DNA of 35,939 bases from Planctomycetota bacterium (GTDB lineage Bacteria > Planctomycetota > JACOTG01 > JAJDCM01). Position 1 is the stretch's first letter. Every line of letters begins with the position of its first letter. Below, piece by piece: positions 26,701 to 33,874 of the stretch. The notes under the pieces are model-generated. The model ran no database searches. It was given only the letters and a program-made list of their open reading frames with translations, and was not told the DNA's origin. The stretch is taken from positions 1 through 35,939 of the forward strand of contig JAJDCM010000058.1 of assembly GCA_029260825.1 (NCBI GenBank), written 5' to 3'. The position numbers were made by a program, and so were the translations under genes.

Positions 26701-27416
26701 GCCGCGCCCGGGAGATCCTCGGATTTCAGTTCAACGACGCCTCGCAAAATGAGCGCTACGATCGAGCTCGAACCGCTCTTGAGCTCCTGTCCTGTCACCC
26801 GAGCACCGCCTCGTTTGTTTCGACAAAGCTCATCGAACACTACATCACCTATCCAGCTCCCCTCGACCTCGTCTCCGAACTTTCTCAAGTCTTTATCGAG
26901 ACCCATGGCGACATGAAGGCCCTCCTTACGACAATGGTCAAGAGCCCTCACTTCTGGGCAAATCAGGAGTCAGGGCGTTTCGCCCATCCACTGGATTTCA
27001 TTGTTCGGTTTGGCAGAACAACCGGACATTTTCAGCCCTGGCAGGCCGGAGAGTTCCTGCAGCGCTCCGGGACGGGTCTCTTCGATCGATCGACTCCTGA
27101 TGGCTATCCTCAGGAAGATGAGGCCTACCTCGATTCGAACGCAATGTTGCAACGCTGGAAGTTCGGCCAGCAAACCGCGCGAGTTCTCGCGGGAGCGATC
27201 CCCCATGGATGGCGGCAGCCCGGCTTTCTTCCGGACCACGACTGGGCCGACCTCATCATTGACATGATGGCCGTTCGGCTGACCGGCCGGATTCTATCCC
27301 CCGCTTCCCACGACGCTGCGCTTGAGTTCATCCAATCCGTCGATGGAAGCCGAACGGACCGATTGCTCGCCACCGCTTCTCTTCTTTACAAGCTCCCTGA
27401 AGCAAATAAGAGGTAA
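23730..27416 (+). CDS. Large exported DUF1800 protein with CBM60-like domains, about 1228 aa
   Basis: I prefer ATG 23730 over GTG 23727, because AAGGAG at 23717-23722 is better spaced. Order: signal peptide (residues 1-34); a domain like the pilus-assembly/secretin N-terminal domain (40-120); a xylan-binding-like CBM60 region (about 270-380, with the FSNDFY and DRNLWLDHIEV motifs); a Met-rich linker (about 391-417); a beta domain; a second CBM60-like region (about 590-680, FTNDHY and DRNLWLQSVVL); an Ig-like domain (PPTVSLLYPREN, about 690-770); and the DUF1800 helical domain from about 785 to the end. DUF1800 is usually encoded beside DUF1501, as here, three bases from the next gene. Role unknown; extracellular polymer handling is plausible. 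Confidence 0.85.
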   Translation: MRCLVPGAFRIGFTLILLLCGLGLSFSGRDAKAAGSTVQHLTEHTIVASGETRMISFRCEPAADEAMVLLTEVADPRILSVLGAAKVLSGQELGYVRVRGLEPGETVLHIQGQPLRIQVIKTTGSRDRSLAPRIIGPAPAAAVFGTVSIGVEVRQEEGRPLPDVFLALSTGETLSPEKDSKNKYPPYRQLLYRLDLNSKEEGPLTLTPVSIHADSSRHEGKPVIVRVIAPSPADIQKGEAEADYKLDRPRRFQDSRMVVGNSPKASQGRYFANASSNPTFCFPIHVEKEAYYQVFLTAGGTRAQGVLPTVEIVVDGAAYSRTNVRILDEAWHRIAVGIPIRLDPGDHIVSPLFSNDFYVPGLADRNLWLDHIEVVRLDEFSPATGPSDSEMASPPSMMKMTTMAPRTMKMGMSPTSTAGKEAFDPLGLTPVAVRVAFVRPLDQFTIPGLTEIEGRCWWYQADSTRTPSVDLIINGKPVSTQRSAAPKFWVDPHFFVPGRNEVELVATTDSGSIDRTPKQTLYYPKEAAKDRLSPRTHHRFSIHEKSWDPAIEELLKKQHYPNERRAALFSSNQDLSLHLPQELEGTFDIFLEARGDAFEGLPIAQVSLVTNGEKKELGEAKLPNWWDTKRTAENVRIKAGIKKLVVSFTNDHYAKDAGDRNLWLQSVVLVERPQRPDRIPPTVSLLYPRENQEVFAQDTVVATASDNASLASAELLLDGMQTQLTVGLNRKPGPIVFPLILRRLSPGEHTVTVLVRDIAGNVTVSEARTIYVLEDPPKNPSIYERAVHLLNRLAYGPDPVEMASLLTQGEDLWLEDRLDRPFDSPGDLAALGTGYTYFAGRSNYESPRRVLSHLLLTPNPTRARFVLWAQNHFSTWIQKTQGERKWAEHIAFSKLGVSSFPELLATSAESPAMLGYLDQDTSYSGRMNENYSREILELHTLGVKGGYTQQDVTHLAHLMTGWTASLQGDGLSGGQALRTYSFRFDPQLNDGRAREILGFQFNDASQNERYDRARTALELLSCHPSTASFVSTKLIEHYITYPAPLDLVSELSQVFIETHGDMKALLTTMVKSPHFWANQESGRFAHPLDFIVRFGRTTGHFQPWQAGEFLQRSGTGLFDRSTPDGYPQEDEAYLDSNAMLQRWKFGQQTARVLAGAIPHGWRQPGFLPDHDWADLIIDMMAVRLTGRILSPASHDAALEFIQSVDGSRTDRLLATASLLYKLPEANKR

Positions 27417-27422
27417 CGTTTG

Positions 27423-28718
27423 ATGCAGCTCACGAGACGCTTTTTTCTCCGCTCGACCGGTCTCCTCACCGCCTACCTCGGGGTCTCCCCTTTGAAGGCA
27501 CTTTCTGCTCTTCCATCCGTCGTGCCTCGTCAGGTCAAGCGCAACAAAACCCTCGTTGTGATCTTCCTCCGAGGAGGGGTCGATGGTTTGAACTTCATTG
27601 TCCCCTATGGAGATAAGTCTTACTCGTCTCTCAGACCATCACTTGGTCTCGGTGCGCCCGGATCGGGAGACAACGCCGTTCTTGACCTGGACGGGTTCTT
27701 TGGACTTCATCCGCGCCTCCTTCCCTTGCTTCCCAGCTTTGACTCCGAACTGGCTGTTGCCCTTCATGCGGTTGGATACGATCGCAACACTCGATCTCAC
27801 TTCGAGGAGCAAGACGTCTGGGAGACGGGAATCATTGGAAATACCATTCATTCGGATGGCTGGCTGAATCGGCACCTGGCTACCTCGGAAGGTCACGGAA
27901 AGATTCGGGCCGTCGCGGTCGGCGACACCCTTCCTCGGATTCTTCGGGGCAAGGTCCCAACCCATGCCATCCGAGGATTGTCCGATCTTTCACTTGCAGA
28001 CGGCGTCAAGGGAGACAAGATTGCGGCCGCCCTGGAGCATGCCTACTCGGCTCCCACGAAAACCCAGGGAAGCGATGCAAAGGATCTCTTGCGGCAAACA
28101 ACCGGATCGACCCTGGACATTCTTCGGGAGCTCGATTCGGTCACGGCGGATGGATACCAGCCCAAGGCAACCTATCCTCCGGGCGAGCTCTCGAGAAGGC
28201 TGCAGCAAGTCGCCCAGCTGATCAAGGCAAACATTGGTCTTGAAGTAGCGGAGGTTGACTACGATGGATGGGACACCCACCGGGAACAGGGGCGCGGATC
28301 CGGCGGCACCTTTGGAAATCTCGTTGGAGGACTCGCCCAGGCCCTGGCTGCATTTACTCAGGACATCGAAAGCCATCTTTCCGACGTAGTGGTTGCTACC
28401 CTCTCGGATTTTGGTCGCACCGCGGCAGAAAACGGCTCACGAGGGACCGACCATGGCTGGGCAAACTCCATGCTTCTCCTCGGAGGGCCGATTCAATCAG
28501 CCAACCGACGGGCGAGAAGCGCTGGGAAACCACGCAAGGTGATCACCAGGTGGCCCGGGCTTGCCCCGGATCAACTCCACCAGGAACGAGACCTTCTCCA
28601 CACGACCGACTTTCGTGACGTCCTCTCGGAGATCGTTCGCGTTCACCTTGGAAACGAGAACCTCGAGGCGGTGCTGCCGAACCATCGCTTTCAAAACGTT
28701 GGCGCGCTGGTGTCCTGA
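27423..28718 (+). CDS. Tat-exported DUF1501 protein, 431 aa
   Basis: ATG 27423 follows AGAGG; TTG 27420 is the longer alternative. The N-terminus has a twin-arginine motif TRRFFLRSTG before a hydrophobic stretch, so it is predicted to be exported folded. The DUF1501 core includes TLVVIFLRGGVDGLN near residue 43, an HxxxQD-like segment (SHFEEQDVWETG) near 125 and DVVVATLSDFGRTAAENGSRGTDHGW near 325, with Asp/His residues arranged as in alkaline-phosphatase/sulfatase superfamily metal sites. It ends a four-gene group (21220-28718) and is almost contiguous with its usual DUF1800 partner, suggesting a joint extracellular role that is still undefined. Confidence 0.88.
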   Translation: MQLTRRFFLRSTGLLTAYLGVSPLKALSALPSVVPRQVKRNKTLVVIFLRGGVDGLNFIVPYGDKSYSSLRPSLGLGAPGSGDNAVLDLDGFFGLHPRLLPLLPSFDSELAVALHAVGYDRNTRSHFEEQDVWETGIIGNTIHSDGWLNRHLATSEGHGKIRAVAVGDTLPRILRGKVPTHAIRGLSDLSLADGVKGDKIAAALEHAYSAPTKTQGSDAKDLLRQTTGSTLDILRELDSVTADGYQPKATYPPGELSRRLQQVAQLIKANIGLEVAEVDYDGWDTHREQGRGSGGTFGNLVGGLAQALAAFTQDIESHLSDVVVATLSDFGRTAAENGSRGTDHGWANSMLLLGGPIQSANRRARSAGKPRKVITRWPGLAPDQLHQERDLLHTTDFRDVLSEIVRVHLGNENLEAVLPNHRFQNVGALVS

Positions 28719-28744
28719 AAGCTCGGTCGCTGCTCGACCTACCT

Positions 28745-29617
28745 TCAAGCCACTTTCGCCACTGGCTTGTTCTGCCCGGCAACCAGCAAGCTTCCAAGCA
28801 GGATGCTGAGGGCGCCGAGCGCCGTCAAGGGCTCGATCTTCTCGGCAAAGAAGAGGGCTCCCCAGAACACCGCAAACACGACCTGCAAATAGGAAAGCGC
28901 AGTCGCCCTTCCCGCCGTCTCATGGGCAAGCCCTTTGGTCAAAGTAATCTGGCCTATCTGGGTGAAGATCCCCATCAGCAAAAGCACCCCCCATTCCATT
29001 CCGACCGGCCAGACAAAATCCATCACGAGGAGCGGGAAAGAAGCGGGGACTGCGACCAGCGGAAAATAGAAGACGATCACCAAGGCCTCTTCCGTCCGGC
29101 TGAGAGCTCGCACCGTGATATAGGCAAGAGCACTGAAGAAGGCGCCGACGATGGCCAAGACCATGGGAAAAGTGGGGATGGGCGACTCGCCGCCGAAGAG
29201 AAATGAGGGCTGAGTAACAAGAGCAATCCCGATCAGACTCAAGACGGTGGAGCCGACAAGCCGGATGGAGATGGCTTCACGAAGCAAGATCGTGGCAAGA
29301 ACTGCGGTGAAGAGCGGGTGGAGATAAAAGAGAATCGTGACTTCACCGAGAGGGAGTTTCGTCACCGCGTAGAAAAAGCAGCTGAGAGCGATAAAGCCCA
29401 GGACACCTCGTAAGATGAGAAGCCCCCGTCTCTTCCCGAGAAGACCAAGCCCGCGACGACGGAGCAGGAGGAAGCTCAAAAAGAGACCGATCAGCGCTCG
29501 CACGAACACGATCTCACTGCTCGGAAGCCGGGAGCCCGCCACCTTCACGAGAAGCGCCATCACGCTGAACGCAAAGGCGCTCAGTGCCATGTACCGGAGG
29601 CCCGGTGGTATCCTCAT
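28745..29617 (-). CDS. EamA/DMT-superfamily transporter (second copy)
   Basis: Ten-segment membrane protein of about 290 aa starting MRIPPGLRYMALSAFAF. I use ATG 29617, because the in-frame extension to 29755 is polar and overlaps a sequence that belongs to another domain family (29675-29720). ATG 29653 is an alternative. The two EamA halves are visible: SSEIVFVRALIGLFLSFLLL and VTILFYLHPLFTAVLATILL in the first, LAHETAGRATALSYLQVVFA in the second. It is a likely exporter of small metabolites; substrate unknown. It is only distantly similar to the transporter at 13909-14874. It converges with the DUF1501 gene. Confidence 0.88.
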   Translation of the reverse strand: MRIPPGLRYMALSAFAFSVMALLVKVAGSRLPSSEIVFVRALIGLFLSFLLLRRRGLGLLGKRRGLLILRGVLGFIALSCFFYAVTKLPLGEVTILFYLHPLFTAVLATILLREAISIRLVGSTVLSLIGIALVTQPSFLFGGESPIPTFPMVLAIVGAFFSALAYITVRALSRTEEALVIVFYFPLVAVPASFPLLVMDFVWPVGMEWGVLLLMGIFTQIGQITLTKGLAHETAGRATALSYLQVVFAVFWGALFFAEKIEPLTALGALSILLGSLLVAGQNKPVAKVA

Positions 29618-29674
29618 CGTTTTTCTGGCTCCAAAAAGACGGGTTGCCAACATCGACCTGCCTGTTTGAAACGG

Positions 29675-29720
29675 CGGTCCACGGCATCGGTAGGCTCGCT
29701 TGTCCAGCGCCAAGCGGGAG
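29675..29720. repeat. 46-bp repeat, scrap of the surface-protein C-terminal domain
   Basis: This stretch matches 34099-34144 at 40 of 46 positions in the same orientation. In the FG-GAP gene the copy encodes LPLGVGLSSLPMPWTEV; here the same minus-strand frame reads LPLGAGQASLPMPWTAV and extends into a short open stretch on both sides, but no larger gene. It is therefore most simply a remnant of a lost paralogue. It sits at the left side of the accessory island, the FG-GAP gene at its right side. Confidence 0.65.
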
Positions 29721-30056
29721 AACTCGGGAGAAACTGGAGTAACCTCCGTCCCCAAAAAAGCTTGCTTCGTCTAGCCCTTACTGGCCTGGCCGCTGCTCTC
29801 CAGTTCGAGTCCCGCTTAGCACAGTTTAAACCCCACTCGTTCACCAACCTCGTGCTCTCCTGGACACGCCACCAACCTGCGTGGCGGGATTTGACGGAAT
29901 CCGACTCGGACCAGTCCCGTCGTCTCCCCCATAAGCTCAACCGAGCCAAAGCGGAGGAGTTTTCGGGAGGGACAAGTCCCTCCCGTCCTCGCCTCACGCA
30001 TTTAGTCGAATGATGTTCGGCTACCCCCCCCCGGAGGGGCCGATATAACTCTTTTC
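29721..30056. other. Non-coding stretch with palindrome and C-tract
   Basis: No gene can be supported here. Short frames on both strands show no known domain. A near-perfect palindrome, CGGGAGGGAC, AA, GTCCCTCCCG, lies at 29964-29985 with no T-run on either side. A run of nine C at 30024-30032 is followed by a GGAGGGG complement. The stretch separates the transporter from the nucleotidyltransferase module and may hold the left end of the island. Confidence 0.5.
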
Positions 30057-30085
30057 TTGCCATATAAACCTTCATGGTTTATAGT
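30057..30085 (+). promoter_or_regulatory. Promoter with perfect inverted repeat in the spacer (NTase module)
   Basis: TTGCCA at 30057-30062 is followed after exactly 17 bases by TATAGT at 30080-30085. The spacer holds a perfect 8-bp inverted repeat, TATAAACC (30063-30070), TTCAT, GGTTTATA (30076-30083). A repressor bound there would block RNA polymerase. The start codon at 30105 is only about 13 bases after the expected transcription start. The HTH protein encoded first is the natural candidate to bind it. Confidence 0.7.
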
Positions 30086-30104
30086 GCATCATGAGATTTA
30101 TACG

Positions 30105-31091
30105 ATGAACCCCCTCATTACCAAAATCGAACGGTATCTGCGTGATGCCCTCGGCGACACGATGATCAGGCCTTGGAAAGATAGACAAAGCGTCGCCTTC
30201 TTCCTTCGGGACCGGTATCGCTTCTTCGAGGCGCAGATTCTCGACAAATTGTGCCTGCTCATCGTCGACAACCGGGATCGGGAAACCCCCTCCGCAACGA
30301 TTCGCAAGCATCTCGATCAGGTCCAGCCCAAATGGACCGGGCCGCTGGTCTACGTTCGGGACCGTATCACCGCCTACAACCGAAAGAGACTGCTCGAGCA
30401 TAAAATTCCCTTCGTCGTGCCCGGCAACCAGATGTATCTGCCGATGCTCGGCGTCGATTTTCGAGAACACTTCCGTCGGCACCGTCCCGTCGCTAGCCGC
30501 TTGCGGCCGTCGTCCCAAGCCGTACTGATCCATGCGCTGCTCGACGACGATAAAGATCTGGGTCCTACTGCTCTGGGGGCGAAGCTCGGCTATTCGGCCA
30601 TGGCCATGAGCCGCGCTCTGGACGAACTGGACGCCGCCGGGATCGCCGAATCGTCCCCCACAGGTAGAGGTAGTAAACGCTTCTTCCGTCTCAACGCGCC
30701 GAAACGAGAAGTATGGAAGAAGGCGGAGCCGTTGTTGAGAACTCCCGTCAAGAGCCGCCACGCGATCGACATAGCGCATGAGGAATGCCCTCCGGGCCTT
30801 CACGCCGGGCTGAGCGGCTTGGCCCATTACTCGATGCTGGCAGAGCCCGCGAACACAACGATTGCCCTCAGCCGCGAGGACTGGAAGTCGCTCCAGCAAA
30901 CGGGCGCGGCCAAAAACGCCATGCCGGATGAGCCAGGGGCGATGACCGTTGAAGTATGGGGGTACGCACCAGCGTTGTTTGCAGCCGATGGTTGGGTAGA
31001 TCGGTTATCACTGTATCTATCATTACAGAACATGAAAGACGAGCGAGTTCAGGCCGCGTTGGAGCAGATGATGGAGGAGTTTCCATGGTAG
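30105..31091 (+). CDS. Winged-helix regulator/antitoxin-like protein paired with a nucleotidyltransferase
   Basis: ATG 30105 is chosen because the frame upstream runs through the promoter. The 328-aa product has an N-terminal alpha/beta region (about 1-120) with LCLLIVDN and VVYVRD-type strands and the distinctive FVVPGNQMYLPMLGVDF. A winged helix follows at about 138-192 (PTALGAKLGYSAMAMSRALD, then the wing GRGSKRFFRL), and then a C-terminal helical region. This layout is seen in regulators encoded beside AbiEii-like nucleotidyltransferases. The stop overlaps the next gene by seven bases. Predicted role: autorepressor and antidote to the downstream enzyme; the antitoxin function is inferred from context only. 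Confidence 0.65.
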   Translation: MNPLITKIERYLRDALGDTMIRPWKDRQSVAFFLRDRYRFFEAQILDKLCLLIVDNRDRETPSATIRKHLDQVQPKWTGPLVYVRDRITAYNRKRLLEHKIPFVVPGNQMYLPMLGVDFREHFRRHRPVASRLRPSSQAVLIHALLDDDKDLGPTALGAKLGYSAMAMSRALDELDAAGIAESSPTGRGSKRFFRLNAPKREVWKKAEPLLRTPVKSRHAIDIAHEECPPGLHAGLSGLAHYSMLAEPANTTIALSREDWKSLQQTGAAKNAMPDEPGAMTVEVWGYAPALFAADGWVDRLSLYLSLQNMKDERVQAALEQMMEEFPW

Positions 31092-31837
31092 GAGGACTTG
31101 AACTTTTTCGTGAGCACTTTAGGAGCTTCACCGACTGCTATGTGTTGATTGGGGGGACCGCCTGCGACCTGATCATGAGCAATGTCGGTCTTCGGTTTCG
31201 CGCCACCAAAGACATCGACATTGTCCTGTGCTTGGAGTCGGTCGACGCTGAGTTCGCGCGGACGTTCTGGGAATTTGTCGAGGCAGGCCGATACCAGATT
31301 CAAGAGACTGCGGAGGGAAAGCGAAGATTCTACCGCTTCCAAAAACCGGCCGACGGAGCCTATCCCGTAATGTTGGAGATATTCTCGCGGGTTCCCGACG
31401 CTTTGACCATCGCCGAAGGAAGTCACCTGACGCCGATTCCGATCAATGACGAGATCTCCAGCCTGTCGGCGATCCTTCTCGATAAAGACTACTACAGTTG
31501 GATTCAATCGGGCAAACGAGAAGTCGAAGGAGTGCCCATCGTCGGACCGGAATACCTTGTGCCATTGAAGGCCAGAGCGTGGCTCGATCTGCGGGCTCGA
31601 AAAGAATCCGGAGAAGCAATCGATAGCCTGTCGATCCGAAAACACAAGAACGACGTCTTTCGCCTTTTCCAGGTAATCGATCCCTTGGTCGAGGTCCAGC
31701 CACCCAATCAAATCGTCGACGACATGCAGTCTTTTCTCGAATTTTTGCCGCAAGAAAACGTCGATCTCAAATCGTTGGGATTGAGATCAATTACGCTTGA
31801 AAATGTCATTGCGAGGTTACGGAAACTGTACAAGTGA
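31085..31837 (+). CDS. Predicted nucleotidyltransferase (toxin-like, AbiEii-related fold)
   Basis: ATG 31085 has GGAGGAG five bases upstream, inside the end of the partner gene. The 250-aa protein shows the minimal nucleotidyltransferase signature: GGT at residues 23-25, DID at 43-45, and a candidate third carboxylate in VMLEIFSR (Glu98). A conserved Lys-Ala-Arg helix follows (LVPLKARAWLDLRARK, about 158-173), then a helical C-terminus. Enzymes of this group transfer nucleotides to tRNA or proteins and act as toxins in type IV or related toxin-antitoxin systems. All catalytic motifs are intact, unlike the AbiEii relic nearby. The overlap with the HTH gene implies coupled production. Confidence 0.72.
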   Translation: MVGGLELFREHFRSFTDCYVLIGGTACDLIMSNVGLRFRATKDIDIVLCLESVDAEFARTFWEFVEAGRYQIQETAEGKRRFYRFQKPADGAYPVMLEIFSRVPDALTIAEGSHLTPIPINDEISSLSAILLDKDYYSWIQSGKREVEGVPIVGPEYLVPLKARAWLDLRARKESGEAIDSLSIRKHKNDVFRLFQVIDPLVEVQPPNQIVDDMQSFLEFLPQENVDLKSLGLRSITLENVIARLRKLYK

Positions 31838-31869
31838 AGTCGTCCATCGTCTCTCCGGACAACTCCGAG

Positions 31870-32138
31870 TCAGTGTTCGCCCGGACCGAGCCGATAGCCC
31901 ATGGCGCGATATCCGGCGACGCGCTTCTCGAACATCCGGGCCAGCATCGACACCTCGCGGTCCACGTAATCGTAAATTCGAACCTCCTTCTTTGCGTGGT
32001 GAGCCCAGTGGAGGCAGCCTGCATATTGCAGATCACGAGATGCCGTGCAAAACCGCGCAGTTTCTGCGCCAAGTACTCGAGATGATTGCGTCGTTCCGTG
32101 AGAAGAATCGGCGATCGACCGCGGACTGGCTCCCGCAA
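31870..32138 (-). pseudogene. Remnant of an SF2 (DEAD/DEAH-type) helicase C-terminal domain
   Basis: In one minus-strand frame, 32138 to about 32031, the sequence reads RSPILLTERRNHLEYLAQKL, the start of a RecA2 domain. After a shift near 32030 another frame reads LQYAGCLHW, KKEVRIYDYVDREVSMLARM and FEKRVAGYRAMGYRLG to a TGA at 31870. QYAGCLHW corresponds to helicase motif VI (Q-x-x-G-R-x-x-R), with both Arg codons changed to TGC and TGG by single C-to-T changes. About 100 residues between the two parts are missing. It is a dead fragment, probably from a defence-associated helicase. Confidence 0.62.
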
Positions 32139-32286
32139 CTCTGGTACAGCGGGCTTATGTCGAAACCAGAGATCAACGTGGGTGAACTCAGTCCGAGGTT
32201 CGCCTTCAATTGATCAGCTAATCCTCGAAGGAAGGACAAAACGAAGGGACTTGCATATAACCCCCGACATTATGTACCCTCGTGCC

Positions 32287-32887
32287 ATGAGTACAGATCG
32301 CGACAATCAAATCCTACAGATCATCCGTGATCTCGGAATCGTTCGACCCGCTGATCTAGAACGGCGGAGTATCCCGCAAACAACTCTACCGCCTGGTCCA
32401 AAGAGGCTTGGTCGAGCGGCAGGCCCGGGGGATTTACGTCGCGAGGCTACACCCCTTCACCGCGGAGCACACGCTTGCGCAGGTGGCCAAGAGAGTTCCG
32501 AAGGCCGTCTTCTGCCTCCTCACCGCGCTACGTTTTCACGAACTTACGACCCAGAACCCGTCTGAGGTCTGGATTGCACTGCCTGAAAAGGCAAGACGGC
32601 CGGTCGTTGAATATCCGCGTCTGCGCGTTGCCCGCTTCTCTGGAGAAGCGTTGACGGAAGGGACCGAGACGCATCAACTCGAGAAAGTCGAAGTTCGTGT
32701 GTACTCGGCCGCAAAGACCGTCGCTGATTGTTTCAAGTATCGCAACAAGATCGGCATTGACGTCGCGGTCGAGGCTCTCCGCGACTACAGCCGCCACTAT
32801 CGTGGCGGAGCGACCGACCTGGCTCGTTTCGCAAGCATCTGCCGCGTAACCCGAGTCATGCAGCCCTACCTCGACGCGATCGCATGA
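32287..32887 (+). pseudogene. abiEi: AbiEi-type antitoxin, interrupted by a frameshift
   Basis: The first frame from ATG 32287 gives MSTDRDNQILQIIRDLGIVR and PADLERR, the start of an AbiEi winged helix. Near 32361-32368 the reading must shift to the frame that reads GGVSRKQLYRLVQRGLVER and RQARGIYVARL, and then runs open to the TGA at 32887 through the rest of the AbiEi domain (AVFCLLTALRFHEL, VRVYSAAKTVADCFKYRNKI). One extra base, or two missing, explains it. In type IV systems AbiEi neutralises AbiEii without binding it and represses the operon. An intact start for the second part is possible at GTG 32408, giving a 159-aa protein without most of its DNA-binding helices. The gene overlaps the toxin relic by ATGA. 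Confidence 0.72.
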
Positions 32888-33715
32888 CCGCAGAGAAGAG
32901 AAATCTCGCAGCCTCCGTCGGCGCTCGCCTGCTCAACCGAGCAAAGCAGATGAGCGATGCTTCTTCGCCTGTGGTCAGACCAGCCATACCGCACAACACG
33001 TGATCTCGACTTGCTTCGGCGCGGTGTCGGCTCGTTCGACTCAATCCGTGAAGACTTTCAAACGATCTGCACTGCGCCCGTCGAGCCAGATGCCGTCGTG
33101 TTCGATGCGACCGCACTCCGTATCGAAGCGATCCGGGCAGAAGACGAATACGCGGGCACCCGGGCAGCGCTGTCTGTGCAATGCGGTACGGCACGCCTAC
33201 GGCTTCAAATTGACATGGGGCTTGGCGACACGATCTGGCCCACGTCCCAGCCCTGCACATACCCGGCGTTGCTTGAATTTCCACCCCCGGATATCCTGGC
33301 TTACCCGCGCGAAGCGGTTGTCGCAGAGAAACTGGAAGCGCTGGTGGTGCTGGGGGATCGCAACAGTCGCATCAAGGACTTCTTCGACCTGCATCACCTG
33401 GCGAGTCGGTTCGAGTTTGACCGCGCCACGCTAACGGAGGCTGTCCGCAGAACCTTTGCTCAACGGCGCACGCCCATCGCGGCTGATGCACCGATCGGTC
33501 TTACGCCTGAATACTGGGAGAATCCATCGCGGCCCGCTCATGTTCGTGCATTTGCCAGCCGGGCAAGACTTGCCACTCCGGGCGATCCGGGCAAAGAATT
33601 CGTTGGTCTACTCGGGGCGTTCCTGCTCCCACTCTTGGATGATGTCCGTTGCGGGATAACCGGCTCGGGGAACTGGCTCCCGGGCGGGGCATGGCGAGCG
33701 AAGGATGACCGCTGA
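32884..33715 (+). pseudogene. abiEii: AbiEii-type nucleotidyltransferase toxin with internal deletion
   Basis: From ATG 32884, which overlaps the antitoxin stop, one frame reads RNLAASVGARLLNRAKQM, the normal AbiEii start. At about 32950 it breaks off and a second frame (32957-33715) continues with MLLRLWSDQPYRTTRDLDLL and the remainder of the domain (AYPREAVVAEKLEALVVLGD, SRIKDFFDLHHLASRFEFD, FLLPLLDD). About 30-35 residues that normally lie between these parts, including the F-V-L-K-G active-site loop, are missing, and the frames differ. The DLD carboxylates remain, but a working enzyme is unlikely. The second part alone is a 252-codon open frame. Confidence 0.72.
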
Positions 33716-33874
33716 GTAGACTGCGCTTCAAGTTCAGCAAGCCATTTCTTCCGGCACGAAGCGGCATCACCAATGATCTGTCCATCGTAGCTTCGTGGAT
33801 GTCGTCTCAAGGCACCTTACGAAACACCATCAAGTCTAATGCAACCTCTCAACCAAGGGAAACCCACCCCGGAT

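Noticed and set aside
29800-29830. GTTCGAGTC resembling a tRNA T-loop
   Set aside because: The flanking bases do not form the T-stem, and no D-arm, anticodon arm or acceptor stem can be built around it.
29964-29985. Strong palindrome as an intrinsic terminator
   Set aside because: The central spacer is two bases, and no T-run follows on either strand.
30024-30032. Run of nine C as a phase-variation tract
   Set aside because: It is 25 bases upstream of the -35 and outside any frame. No evidence of length change is available from one sequence.
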